Source: DASYUM01 sp036001225
GTDB taxonomy: Bacteria; Methylomirabilota; Methylomirabilia; Rokubacteriales; DASRDR01
Length of the DNA: 38,997 bases
Reading direction: 5' to 3'
NCBI GenBank assembly: GCA_036001225.1
Contig: DASYUM010000231.1
Coordinates: 1-38,997 of the forward strand
Below are positions 23,743 to 33,328 of the stretch, piece after piece; position 1 is the stretch's first letter, and every line of letters begins with the position of its first letter. Position numbers and translations under genes: made by a program. The notes beneath the pieces are model-generated. The model ran no database searches, was not told the DNA's origin, and was given only the letters and a program-made list of their open reading frames with translations.

Positions 23743-24913
23743 GATCGGCAGCCGTGCCGTTCTCATCGCGCTGGCCCTGTTCGGTCTCGGGGCCTGCGCC
23801 GCCTACCGCCAGCTCGTCGGCGAGGACACCGTGAGCCTCGAGAAGGCCGAGGTGCTCCGCATGGAGGCGGACATCCGGCGGCCGGTGAAGAAGATCTGTC
23901 CTCGCGAGCCGGTCCAGATGTGGGTGACCGTGGACGCCCGCCTCGAGGGTCAGGCGAGCGTCACCCGGCTGGAGACGTGGGAGGGCGAGCCGAGCGCGCG
24001 GCGGAACGGCAAGCTCGACTTCGGGAACTTCCTCTTCGCGAGCGGCCAGGGCGGCTTCGACGAGTTCGGCTGGTTCCGGCCCCACGGCGACATGCTGGCG
24101 ACCGTCGAGCGCGGCTTCGAGATCCGCACGGCGCTCCGCTTCCAGCCCGACCGGTTCACCGCGGCTCGCGGCTACGAGCCCGACTACGCCTGTATCCGGA
24201 CGGCGGGCGGGATCGGACCGCTTGGCCGGAGCGGCCGGTCCGGCAGCACCGGCTCTTACGGCGCCGACGGCCACGACGAATCGTGGGGCGCCGCGGGCGC
24301 GCCCGGCGCGGCCGGGGAGCCGGGCGGCCCCGGTCAGCCCGGTCCGCGCCTTCAGGCCTTCGCGACCTATGTCCGGACCCGCTTCTACGCGCGGCTCCTC
24401 GCCATCCGGCTCGAGGGCGGGGTGCGGGACTTCGTCCTGGCCCCGCCTGACCAGGTGCTGGTGCTGGCCGCTGGCGGCGGACCCGGGGGCAACGGCGGCG
24501 CCGGAGGACGGGGGGGCAACGGGGGCGACGGCGGCCGCGGCCGGCCGGGCCGGTCGGGCGGGTGGGGGGGCCCGGGCGGGTCCGGCGGCCCGGGCGGACC
24601 CGGCGGGGACGGGGGCCCCGGGGGCGCCATCGAGCTGATCTACGATGGCCGGTTCCCCGAGCTCGCCCGCGTGGTCCAGCTCGACGTCGCGGGCGGGACT
24701 CCGGGGGAGGGTGGCTCGGGCGGCGACGGCGGGGACGGGGGCGACGGCGGCCGAGGGGGGCGCGACGGGGGGCGGCAGGGCCGGGGCGGCCCGGGGGGCT
24801 TGGCCGGGAGCGCGGGCCTGCCGGGCCGGCCCGGCCCGCCCGGGACGGCGCGCCTCCGCCCGGGGCCGGTCACCGACCACTTCGGCAACCTGCCCGGGAT
24901 CCGGCCGCTCTGA
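23741..24913 (+). CDS. Collagen-like glycine-rich lipoprotein
   Basis: 390 residues from ATG 23741 (RBS GGAGA). A lipoprotein signal MIGSRAVLIALALFGLGAC puts the lipobox LGAC with Cys19 as the lipidated residue. Residues 20-155 form a non-repetitive domain (VDARLEGQASVTRLETWEGE). Three glycine-rich blocks follow at about 155-203, 245-296 and 318-375, with GxY triplets such as GAPGAAGEPGGPGQPGP and GGNGGAGGRGGNGG. They are separated by two ordered strand-rich segments, VRTRFYARLLAIRLEGGVRD and AIELIYDGRFPELARVVQLD. It should stand on the outer face of a membrane. Whether it forms a collagen triple helix is unknown. Confidence 0.8.
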   Translation: MIGSRAVLIALALFGLGACAAYRQLVGEDTVSLEKAEVLRMEADIRRPVKKICPREPVQMWVTVDARLEGQASVTRLETWEGEPSARRNGKLDFGNFLFASGQGGFDEFGWFRPHGDMLATVERGFEIRTALRFQPDRFTAARGYEPDYACIRTAGGIGPLGRSGRSGSTGSYGADGHDESWGAAGAPGAAGEPGGPGQPGPRLQAFATYVRTRFYARLLAIRLEGGVRDFVLAPPDQVLVLAAGGGPGGNGGAGGRGGNGGDGGRGRPGRSGGWGGPGGSGGPGGPGGDGGPGGAIELIYDGRFPELARVVQLDVAGGTPGEGGSGGDGGDGGDGGRGGRDGGRQGRGGPGGLAGSAGLPGRPGPPGTARLRPGPVTDHFGNLPGIRPL

Positions 24914-25190
24914 CGCGCAACCCCCCGGCGAACCCTCACCACCGGGGAGGCGGCTCGCCACTGTCAGGTGTCGGTCCCGACCATTCGCCGATGGGTGAAG
25001 GCCGGGGCGGTACCGGGAGATCGAGCGCATCCGTCCCGACCTCGTCCAGCGGGTCATCCTCCTCACCGGGGACACGCTGAGTCCGGACATCGGCGACTTC
25101 CTGGAGAAGACCGGGGTCCCCACCTTGAACAAGCCGTTCGCACTGGATGAGGTGAGGCGGGTCATCCGGCACGCCGTGTCCGCGAGCTGA
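24914..25190 (+). pseudogene. Remnant of an HTH-receiver response regulator
   Basis: Two pieces in different frames. From about 24935 the frame reads LTTGEAARHCQVSVPTIRRW then VKAGAVP, an excisionase/MerR-type helix-turn-helix (HTH_17 class). Near 25008 another frame takes over: REIERIRPDLVQRVILLTGD, then TLSPDIGDFLEKTGVPTLNK and PFALDEVRRVI, the last half of a receiver domain with the conserved Lys in NKPF, ending TGA 25188. No start codon precedes the HTH part, and the phosphorylated Asp region is missing. It is therefore an internally deleted and frameshifted gene. Confidence 0.6.
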
Positions 25191-25203
25191 AGAGGAGGAC
25201 AGG

Positions 25204-25539
25204 GTGATGGTCGAGCTGCCGATCGCCTGCACGTTGTCCGACCCCGAATTGCGCGAGCGCGAGCGGACGATCCTGGCCGCACTCGGGGCTCACGTGCGGA
25301 ACGTCGCCGCCCGCCCCGACGGCTACGTGCTCGAGCTGGCCACCACCGATGAGGCGATTGGGGCCGCGATGCTCCTGATCCAGGTCGAACGGCATTGCTG
25401 TCCGTTTCTGCGCTTCGACCTGTCCGTCGAACCCGGCGAGGGCCCGGTGCGGCTGGCCTTGACCGGGCCTACCGGCACGCGCGAGTTTCTCGCCACCTGG
25501 TTGGAGCCAGCCGCCGGCCGCACCCAGGGCACCGGCTGA
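25204..25539 (+). CDS. Small protein with a Cys-Cys-Pro-Phe motif
   Basis: 111 residues from GTG 25204 (or ATG 25207), RBS GAGGAGG. It is a single compact domain: PIACTLSDPELRERERTILA, then VRNVAARPDGYVLEL, then a helix IQVERHCCPFLRFDLSVEPG and RLALTGPTGTREFLATWLEP. The CCPFL motif after a helix, followed by a strand and LTGP-type loop, is seen in small unnamed proteins that in my memory often accompany metal-resistance genes; I cannot prove that here. The vicinal cysteines could bind metal. It directly follows the response-regulator remnant. Confidence 0.7.
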   Translation: MMVELPIACTLSDPELRERERTILAALGAHVRNVAARPDGYVLELATTDEAIGAAMLLIQVERHCCPFLRFDLSVEPGEGPVRLALTGPTGTREFLATWLEPAAGRTQGTG

Positions 25540-25574
25540 TCCAATGTGAAACAGTGTCCGAAGGAGGGGATCCA

Positions 25575-26009
25575 ATGCCGGCGAACCCACCGGAAGGCAT
25601 GCCGCGGATCACGCCCTATCTGTACTACGAAGACGTGGTGAGCGCGCTGGATTGGCTGGGGCGGGCTTTCGGCTTCCGCGAGCGGATGCGGTTGCCGGGG
25701 CCCGACGGAACGATCGCGCACGCCGAGATGGAGCTGGCCGACGGCGTGGTCATGCTGGGACGCCCCGGCCCCGACTACACGAATCCGAAGCGGCTCGGTC
25801 ATTTGACGCAGAGCCTGTACGTCTACGTGGATGACGTGGACCAGCACTGCCAGCACGCCAGGAAGGCGGGGGCCACGATCCTGGAGGAACCCAAGGATCA
25901 ATTCTACGGTGACCGTCGCTACGCCGCTGAGGATCCGGAGGGACACCGCTGGTATTTCGCCCAGCGCGTGCGCGACGTGGCGCCGGCGGAGATGAAGCGG
26001 CCCGGTTAG
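25575..26009 (+). CDS. VOC-superfamily protein (PhnB/glyoxalase-like)
   Basis: 144 residues, RBS AAGGAGGGGAT. Two VOC modules are visible: RITPYLYYEDVVSALDWLGR with HAEMELADGVVMLGRPGPD, then LYVYVDDVDQHCQHARKAGA with the ending AEDPEGHRWYFAQ. His of AHAEME is one likely ligand. The closing HRWYF replaces the more usual Glu-containing strand, so the metal site may be incomplete; such proteins are often annotated as bleomycin-resistance or PhnB-like. It lies 35 bases after the CCPF protein and 12 bases before the cyclase-family gene. Confidence 0.82.
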   Translation: MPANPPEGMPRITPYLYYEDVVSALDWLGRAFGFRERMRLPGPDGTIAHAEMELADGVVMLGRPGPDYTNPKRLGHLTQSLYVYVDDVDQHCQHARKAGATILEEPKDQFYGDRRYAAEDPEGHRWYFAQRVRDVAPAEMKRPG

Positions 26010-26021
26010 CGGCCGGGCCTC

Positions 26022-26690
26022 ATGAGGGCCATGCGGAATCGTCTGGTCGATGTCAGTCACACGGTCGAACACGGCATGGTGACGTACAAGGGCCTGCCGG
26101 CGCCCGTGATCTGCGACTACCTCACCCGGGAGGCGTCCCGGGCCCATTACGCGGCCGGCACCGAGTTCTATATCGGCAAGATCGAGATGGTCGCGAACAC
26201 CGGCACCTATCTGGATAGCCCGTTTCATCGCTATGCGGACGGCAAGGATCTGGCCGCCCTGCCGCTGGACTCGCTGGCGAATCTCGAGTGCGTGGTGGCG
26301 CAGGTCGCCGCCGACGAGGGTGCCGCCATCGATCGGCTCCCGCTGACGGAGCGGGACGTGCGGGGTCGCGCCGTCCTCGTGCACACCGGGTGGGACCGGC
26401 ACTGGGGGACGGACCGGTACTTCGAGCGGCATCCCCATCTCACCGGCGCGCTGGCCGAGTGGCTGGCCCAGGCGGGCGCCGTTCTCGTCGGCATCGACTC
26501 TCTCAACATCGACGGCATCGACACGGGCGAGCGACCGGTGCACTCCGTGCTGCTGGGTCACGACATTCCGATCGTCGAGCACCTGCGCGGGCTCGCCGCG
26601 GTGCCGGAGCGCGACGGCCGCTTCTTCGCGGTGCCCGTCAAGGTGAAGGCTCTCGGGACCTTCCCGGTGCGGGCCTTCGTGCTGGCGTAG
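26022..26690 (+). CDS. Cyclase-family hydrolase (kynurenine-formamidase-like)
   Basis: 222 residues of the cyclase family that includes KynB-type metal-dependent formamidases. DVSHTVEHGMVTYKGLP at the start and GIDSLNIDGIDTGERPVHSV near 165 are family segments. The metal motif, usually HxGTHxDxPxH, reads NTGTYLDSPFH: the two His ligands are Asn and Tyr, while Asp and the last His are kept. This seems to be a distinct subgroup and may use another metal geometry or chemistry. ATG 26031 is an alternative start. Likely co-transcribed with the VOC gene. Confidence 0.82.
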   Translation: MRAMRNRLVDVSHTVEHGMVTYKGLPAPVICDYLTREASRAHYAAGTEFYIGKIEMVANTGTYLDSPFHRYADGKDLAALPLDSLANLECVVAQVAADEGAAIDRLPLTERDVRGRAVLVHTGWDRHWGTDRYFERHPHLTGALAEWLAQAGAVLVGIDSLNIDGIDTGERPVHSVLLGHDIPIVEHLRGLAAVPERDGRFFAVPVKVKALGTFPVRAFVLA

Positions 26691-27048
26691 CCCCAGGTCC
26701 TCGGCGGGCCGAGACGGGGTCCTCGTCGACGACCTGACCGTTCGCATGAACGACCAAGTGCCGTACTTCGAGCCACCCACCGCGCGCGAGCGGTTGTTCA
26801 CCGCTTCAAGCCGACGGTCCAACGGTATTTCCCGTTGCCGGCGGGGTCTCCTCCGGAGGCCTTTCGGCCCCTGGCCGCCCGCTATCCGGTCTTCGAACTG
26901 ACCCCGAAGCGATGAGCCGGCGTTGCAACAGCGCCCGCTGGCGCTTGACACTGTCGGCGAACCGAGCTTAGAGTCCGGCACGTCACCCCCGGAACCACGC
27001 GCCCGGTCCTAGACGTTTCGACAGGGGTACCCCCGGAAAGGGACCGCG
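26691..27048. other. 358-base gap with a possible broken small gene
   Basis: No intact gene is seen. From ATG 26746 one frame begins MNDQVPYFEPPTARERLFT; a second frame continues RFKPTVQRYFPLPAGSPPEA, then FRPLAARYPVFELTPKR and TGA near 26915. Joined by a frameshift they could be one small protein of about 55 residues that I do not recognise. The rest holds the promoter candidate at 26945-26974. Confidence 0.35.
26945..26974 (+). promoter_or_regulatory. Candidate promoter of the cox operon
   Basis: A consensus TTGACA at 26945-26950 is followed by TTAGAG (26968-26973, spacer 17) or TAGAGT (26969-26974, spacer 18). The first cox gene starts at 27049, leaving a leader of about 65-70 bases. This is the best -35 match in the region. 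Confidence 0.45.
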
Positions 27049-27924
27049 ATGATTCCCGGCGCCTTCGACTACCACGCCCCGACCTCGATCGGCGACGCCA
27101 CCGCGCTGCTGGCCCGGCTGGGGGAGGACGCCAAGGTCCTCTCCGGCGGCCAGAGCCTCATCCCGCTGATGAAGCTGCGCCTGGCCTCGCCGCGCCATCT
27201 CGTGGACATCAACCGGATCCCGGGACTCGCCTACATCCGAGAGACCGACGGGGAGCTGGCGATCGGCGCCCTGACCCGCGAGGCCGACCTCGAGGAGTCT
27301 GATCTCATCCGCACGCGCTACCCGCTCCTGGCCGACGTGAGCCGGGTGGTCGCCGACCCGCTCGTGCGCAACCTCGCCACGGTCTGCGGGAACCTCGCCC
27401 ACGGCGACCCCGCCAACGACCACCCCGCGGCCATGCTGGCCCTCGGGGCCGAGGTGGTGGCCGCGGCCGCGCGGGGGCAGCGGCGGATCCCGGTCCGCGA
27501 GTTCTTCACGGGGCCGTTCAGCACCGCCCTCGCGCCCGGCGAGGTGCTGATCGAGATCCGCGTCCCGACCCCGGCCCGCCGCAGCGCGGGCGCGTACGTG
27601 AAGCTCGAGCGCAAGGTCGGGGACTTCGCCACCGCCGCGGTAGCGGCCCAAGTCACGCTGGGCGACGGCGGAGCGATCGAGGGCGTCGGCCTGGGCCTGA
27701 CCAACGTCGGGCCGACCCCGATCCAGGCCACCCGCGCCGAGGCCTTCCTCCGCGGCAAGCGGCCCGACGCGGCGACCCTCAAGGAAGCCGCCCGGCTGGC
27801 CGCCGAGGAGTCCCGCCCCACGACCGACGTCCGCGGCCCGGCCGAGTACAAGCGGGACTTGGTGCGGGTGCTGGCGGCTCGGGCGCTCGCGAAAGCGGTC
27901 GAGCGCGCCGGCGGGGGGAGGTGA
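27049..27924 (+). CDS. coxM: CO dehydrogenase medium (FAD-binding) subunit
   Basis: 291 residues, the flavoprotein subunit that passes electrons from the iron-sulfur subunit to the respiratory chain. FAD-binding segments of the xanthine dehydrogenase class are intact: LSGGQSLIPLMKLRLASP near residue 33, and ATVCGNLAHGDPANDHPAAM near 110. The C-terminal CO_deh_flav domain has YVKLERKVGDFATAAVAAQV. The gene order M-S-L is that of form I CO dehydrogenases (form II is S-L-M). It overlaps or nearly abuts coxS: a GTG at 27921 overlaps its stop, while the preferred coxS ATG lies at 27930. Confidence 0.9.
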   Translation: MIPGAFDYHAPTSIGDATALLARLGEDAKVLSGGQSLIPLMKLRLASPRHLVDINRIPGLAYIRETDGELAIGALTREADLEESDLIRTRYPLLADVSRVVADPLVRNLATVCGNLAHGDPANDHPAAMLALGAEVVAAAARGQRRIPVREFFTGPFSTALAPGEVLIEIRVPTPARRSAGAYVKLERKVGDFATAAVAAQVTLGDGGAIEGVGLGLTNVGPTPIQATRAEAFLRGKRPDAATLKEAARLAAEESRPTTDVRGPAEYKRDLVRVLAARALAKAVERAGGGR

Positions 27925-27929
27925 GGACC

Positions 27930-28402
27930 ATGCAGGTGCGCGTCATGATCAACGGCGAGAAGCGCGAGGCCGACGTCGCCCCCCGGCTCCTGCTCGTGCA
28001 CCTGATCCGGGAGGTGTTCCGGCTGACCGGCACCCACATCGGCTGCGACACGTCCCACTGCGGCGCCTGCACCGTCCTCCTCGACGGCCGGCCGGTCAAG
28101 TCGTGCACGCTCTTCGCCGTCCAGGCCGACGGACGGGAGCTGATGACCGTGGAGGGCCTCGAGCAGAACGGGACGCTCCATCCCGTCCAGGAAGGATTCA
28201 TGGAGGAGCACGGCCTGCAGTGCGGCTACTGCACGCCCGGGATGCTGATGACCAGCTACGCGTTCCTCCAGCGGCACAAGGACCCGACCGAGGATGAGGT
28301 CCGGTGGGCGATCTCGGGGAACCTCTGCCGGTGCACCGGCTACGTGAACATCGTCAAGGCGGTCCGGTACGCCGCCGCCAAGCTGCGGCAGGGAGGCGCC
28401 TG

Positions 28403-28403
<1 letters not shown>
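27930..28403 (+). CDS. coxS: CO dehydrogenase small [2Fe-2S] subunit
   Basis: 157 residues from ATG 27930; GTG 27921 would add three residues and overlap the coxM stop. It has both iron-sulfur cluster motifs: plant-ferredoxin-like Cys39, Cys44, Cys47 and Cys59 (GCDTSHCGACTV), and the helical-domain set Cys98, Cys101, Cys133 and Cys135 (QCGYCTPGM and NLCRCTGY). It carries electrons from the Mo-Cu site in CoxL to the flavin in CoxM. Its stop overlaps the coxL start (TGATG), so the two are coupled. Confidence 0.92.
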
Positions 28404-30768
<2,365 letters not shown>

Positions 30769-30780
30769 GAGGGGGATCCG

Positions 30781-31359
30781 ATGAGCGTCCGGCTCGAGCA
30801 GAAGCTGTCGGTGGACGCGCCGCCCGATCGGGTGTGGGCGTTCCTGACCGATCCGGTCCAGGTGGCGAGCTGCCTCCCCGGCGCCGCGATCACCGAGAAG
30901 GTGGACGACCGCACGTACCAGGGCACGATCACGGTGAAGGTCGGGCCGGTCACCACGACCTACCGGGGGACGATCCGCTTCGAGCGGCTGGACCGGGAGC
31001 GGTGGGAGGCGGAGCTGGTCGGCCAGGGCCAGGACGTCAAGGGCAAGGGCGGAGCCGAGATGCGCATGTCGAGCCGGCTCGTGCCGATCGAACGCGGCAC
31101 CGAGATCACCGTCGTCTCCGAGGTCGCCATCAGCGGAATCCTCGCCCAGCTCGGTCGCGGGATGATCGAGAGCGTCTCGAACCAGATCTTCCAGCAGTTC
31201 GCCGCCGCCATGCGCGAGCGGCTGGCCGCCGGCCCGGGGTCGCCCGACGCGCCGCCGGCGGAGGCGAAGCCCGTGGACGCCCTGGGGCTCGGCGCCCGGG
31301 CGGTGGGCGAGACGGTCAAGCGCTGGCTGGGGGGCGGACCGGAGTCGCCCCGCGCATGA
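30781..31359 (+). CDS. coxG: CoxG-like SRPBCC protein
   Basis: 192 residues, RBS GGAGGGGG. It has the START/SRPBCC fold of CO dehydrogenase subunit G: LSVDAPPDRVWAFLTDPVQV, then SCLPGAAI, then GTITVKVGPVTTTYRGTIRF and a long C-terminal helix around MIESVSNQIFQQFAAAMRER. CoxG is thought to recruit CO dehydrogenase to the cytoplasmic membrane and to shuttle quinone. The tail (WLGGGPESPRA) has no membrane helix. The gene lies 12 bases after coxL and overlaps the XdhC-YHS gene by four bases (ATGA). Confidence 0.87.
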   Translation: MSVRLEQKLSVDAPPDRVWAFLTDPVQVASCLPGAAITEKVDDRTYQGTITVKVGPVTTTYRGTIRFERLDRERWEAELVGQGQDVKGKGGAEMRMSSRLVPIERGTEITVVSEVAISGILAQLGRGMIESVSNQIFQQFAAAMRERLAAGPGSPDAPPAEAKPVDALGLGARAVGETVKRWLGGGPESPRA

Positions 31360-32288
31360 GCGTGGATCAGGACTGGCTCGCGCGCGCGCACGAGCTGGCC
31401 CAGCGGGGCGAGCCCTTCGCGCTGGCCACCGTCGTTCGCTGCGAGCGGCCGACCTCGGCCAAGCCCGGCGCGCGGGCGCTGATCCGGGCGGACGGTCGGG
31501 TATCGGGGTGGATCGGCGGGAGCTGCGCCGAGCCGACCGTCGTCAGGGAGGCGCTGGCGGCGCTCCGGGAGGGGCAGCCGCGACTGGTCGCGCTGGTCGG
31601 CGACGGCGCGGTCGTCGAGCGGCGGGAAGGCGTGCGGGAGCTGCCGATGACGTGTCACAGCGGCGGGACCCTGGAGATCTACATCGAGCCGGTTCTTCCG
31701 AAGCCGCAGCTCGTGCTGATCGGGGCTGGCCCGGTCGTCGAGACGCTGGCGCGGCTGGCGACGGCGGTGAGCTTCGGCGTGGTGGCCGTCGAGCACGCGG
31801 AGGACCTCGGGCGGCTCGTCGTCCCGCCGCGGGCCTTCGTCGTGGTGGCGACCCACGGGCGGTTCGACGAGGACGCGCTCGAGTGGGCGCTCGGGAGCGC
31901 CGCACCCTATGTCAGCCTGGTCGCGAGCCCCAAGCGGGCCAAGGCCGTGATCGAGGTGCTGGTGGGGCGGGGCGTTGCCGCCGAGCGTCTCGGGCGGCTG
32001 AAGGCGCCGGCCGGCCTCGACCTCGGCGCCGTCACGCCCGAGGAGATCGCGGTCAGCATCCTGGCCGAGATCGTCCTGGTGAGCCGCCGCGAGCCCGCGT
32101 CGGCGGCGAGCGCCGAGGCGTCCGCCGAGTCAATGGCCACCGACCCGGTCTGCGGCATGGCCGTCGAGATCGCCAGTGCCCGCCACACCACCGACCTCGC
32201 CGGCCGCCCCGTCTACTTCTGCGGTGCCGGCTGCCAGCGCACCTTCGACCGCGATCCCACCGCGTTTTCCATCCCCGCCCGCCCCTGA
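31356..32288 (+). CDS. XdhC/CoxI-type maturation factor fused to a C-terminal YHS domain
   Basis: 310 residues from ATG 31356. The N-terminal XdhC domain (LATVVRCERPTSAKPGARAL, then GWIGGSCAEPTVVREAL and TCHSGGTLEIYIEP) is followed by the Rossmann part (PQLVLIGAGPVVETLARLAT, then ATHGRFDEDALEWALGSAAP). This fits factors that bring sulfurated molybdenum cofactor to hydroxylases. After a low-complexity Ala/Ser linker (about 245-260) comes a YHS domain at about 262-310: DPVCGM with Cys266, then VYFCGAGCQRTF with two more Cys. YHS domains bind metals such as Cu. In a form I cox operon, whose enzyme needs Cu, the fusion may couple Mo-cofactor and Cu handling. That last step is inference. Confidence 0.85.
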   Translation: MSVDQDWLARAHELAQRGEPFALATVVRCERPTSAKPGARALIRADGRVSGWIGGSCAEPTVVREALAALREGQPRLVALVGDGAVVERREGVRELPMTCHSGGTLEIYIEPVLPKPQLVLIGAGPVVETLARLATAVSFGVVAVEHAEDLGRLVVPPRAFVVVATHGRFDEDALEWALGSAAPYVSLVASPKRAKAVIEVLVGRGVAAERLGRLKAPAGLDLGAVTPEEIAVSILAEIVLVSRREPASAASAEASAESMATDPVCGMAVEIASARHTTDLAGRPVYFCGAGCQRTFDRDPTAFSIPARP

Positions 32289-32521
32289 CCGCAGCCCCGC
32301 TGACTTGATCCTGCACCCATGAGCGGCCCGAGCGCAGGCGCGCCCACAGGCGTCTGTCCCAGGTTTAGAGAGGAAGGGTCAGGTGGATCGCGGTCTAACA
32401 AGACACTCGGACGACCGGCGGGAAAGCCCGCGCCGCCGAGCTGAAGGCCGGGGCGGCCGGCCGCTCAGGGCGGGCCGTTGGGCGGTACTACGGGTGCGGA
32501 GGCGGTGCTAGACTAGTGGTC

Positions 32522-32722
32522 ATGGATAAGGTCGAGAACATCGAGCAACAGGTGCAGGCGCTCTCCGCGGAGGAGCTTGCGCAGTTTCGCGCGTGGTTTC
32601 TGGAGTTCGACTGGGCGGCTTGGGACCGCCAGATCCAAGGTGATGTTCACGCCGGAAGGCTCGATGTACTTGCGGAGAAGGCGCTTCGCGACCACGCGGC
32701 CGGTAAGACCACGCCTCTCTGA
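32522..32722 (+). CDS. Antitoxin-like protein of a type II toxin-antitoxin pair
   Basis: 66 residues from ATG 32522 (GTG 32516 is also possible). Helical start DKVENIEQQVQALSAEELAQ, then FRAWFLEFDWAAWDRQIQGD and the tail LAEKALRDHAAGKTTPL. The AWDRQI/GRLD-LAEKAL pattern with a short basic tail is one I associate with antitoxins placed just before RelE/ParE-like toxins. No RBS is seen; a TAGACT box ends eight bases before the ATG, so the mRNA may be leaderless. Its stop overlaps the candidate start of the toxin. Confidence 0.7.
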   Translation: MDKVENIEQQVQALSAEELAQFRAWFLEFDWAAWDRQIQGDVHAGRLDVLAEKALRDHAAGKTTPL

Positions 32723-32973
32723 GTCACCACGCATCTCCTGATTTCTGGTCCTGCTATCGGTCCTTGCCGCCGGACGTCCAGAAACTCGCGGATCGAGCCT
32801 ACGAACGCCTCAAGAAAGACCCGCATCACCCGTCGCTCCACTTCAAGAAGATTGGGCGTTTCTGGTCGGCGAGGGTCGGCGGTCACCATCGCGCACTCGC
32901 GGTGGAAGCAGCGGACGGGCTCGTGTGGTTCTGGATTGGCACCCATGTCGACTACGACAGACTGCTGGGTTAA
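32719..32973 (+). CDS. RelE/ParE-family toxin
   Basis: About 84 residues if it starts at CTG 32719 within the antitoxin stop (CTGA). A TTG at 32764 would give only 69 residues and cut off the first helix. The sequence SPDFWSCYRSLPPDVQKLAD, then KDPHHPSLHFKKIGRFWSAR, then HHRALAVEAADGLVWFWIGT is the RelE/ParE-type fold: two helices and a sheet with basic residues (KKIGRFWSARV) and a closing WFWIG strand. The usual GTG at this overlap seems to have become CTG. Such toxins cut ribosome-bound mRNA or block gyrase; which one is not clear here. Confidence 0.72.
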   Translation: MSHHASPDFWSCYRSLPPDVQKLADRAYERLKKDPHHPSLHFKKIGRFWSARVGGHHRALAVEAADGLVWFWIGTHVDYDRLLG

Positions 32974-33328
32974 CCACACGCATCAGCGGACGCGCCGCCG
33001 ACCGACCCGCTACTCCGCGGTGTTGGCATTGGCTGGAGCACGGCGAAGTCGTCCGGCGCTTAGCGGGTGTTCGACGGCGCGTGAGTACCCTGCTACCAGT
33101 CAGGCGCGTGCGCGCTAAGGGCTCCCCTACTCCGGGCGAGAGCGGCTGTGGTAAGGTCGCACTGGACTCCGCCGGGGGCGCTCGTGACCTGGTCCTGCGC
33201 GTCACTGCGGACCCGAGGAGGTCCATGATGGCCCGCTTCCGCGGCAACGCAGTGACCTCGGAGGGAATGAGTCAGGCTGGCCGCCCCGGCTCCCACTCGT
33301 GGGAGGCCCGGGTGGTGTCGGACCGGGG
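32974..33328. other. 355-base region without a gene
   Basis: No supported gene on either strand between the toxin and the LVIVD protein. Frames are arginine- and proline-rich and broken. The one structured item I see is the inverted repeat at 33201-33256, listed separately. Confidence 0.5.
33201..33256. repeat. 9-base inverted repeat
   Basis: GTCACTGCG at 33201-33209 and CGCAGTGAC at 33248-33256 are perfect reverse complements with a 38-base spacer, in the gene-free stretch downstream of both the toxin gene (+) and the LVIVD gene (-). It could be part of a terminator for the convergent genes. Confidence 0.3.

Noticed and set aside
24470..24900. Tandem GGN repeats resembling a CRISPR or satellite array
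   Set aside because: The repeats are codon-level glycine triplets inside the lipoprotein frame; no fixed direct repeat with unique spacers exists.
32289..32515. Possible insertion-sequence end (phrase near 32350-32400 resembling an IS terminal region)
   Set aside because: No inverted terminal repeat pair, no target duplication and no transposase fragment could be found.
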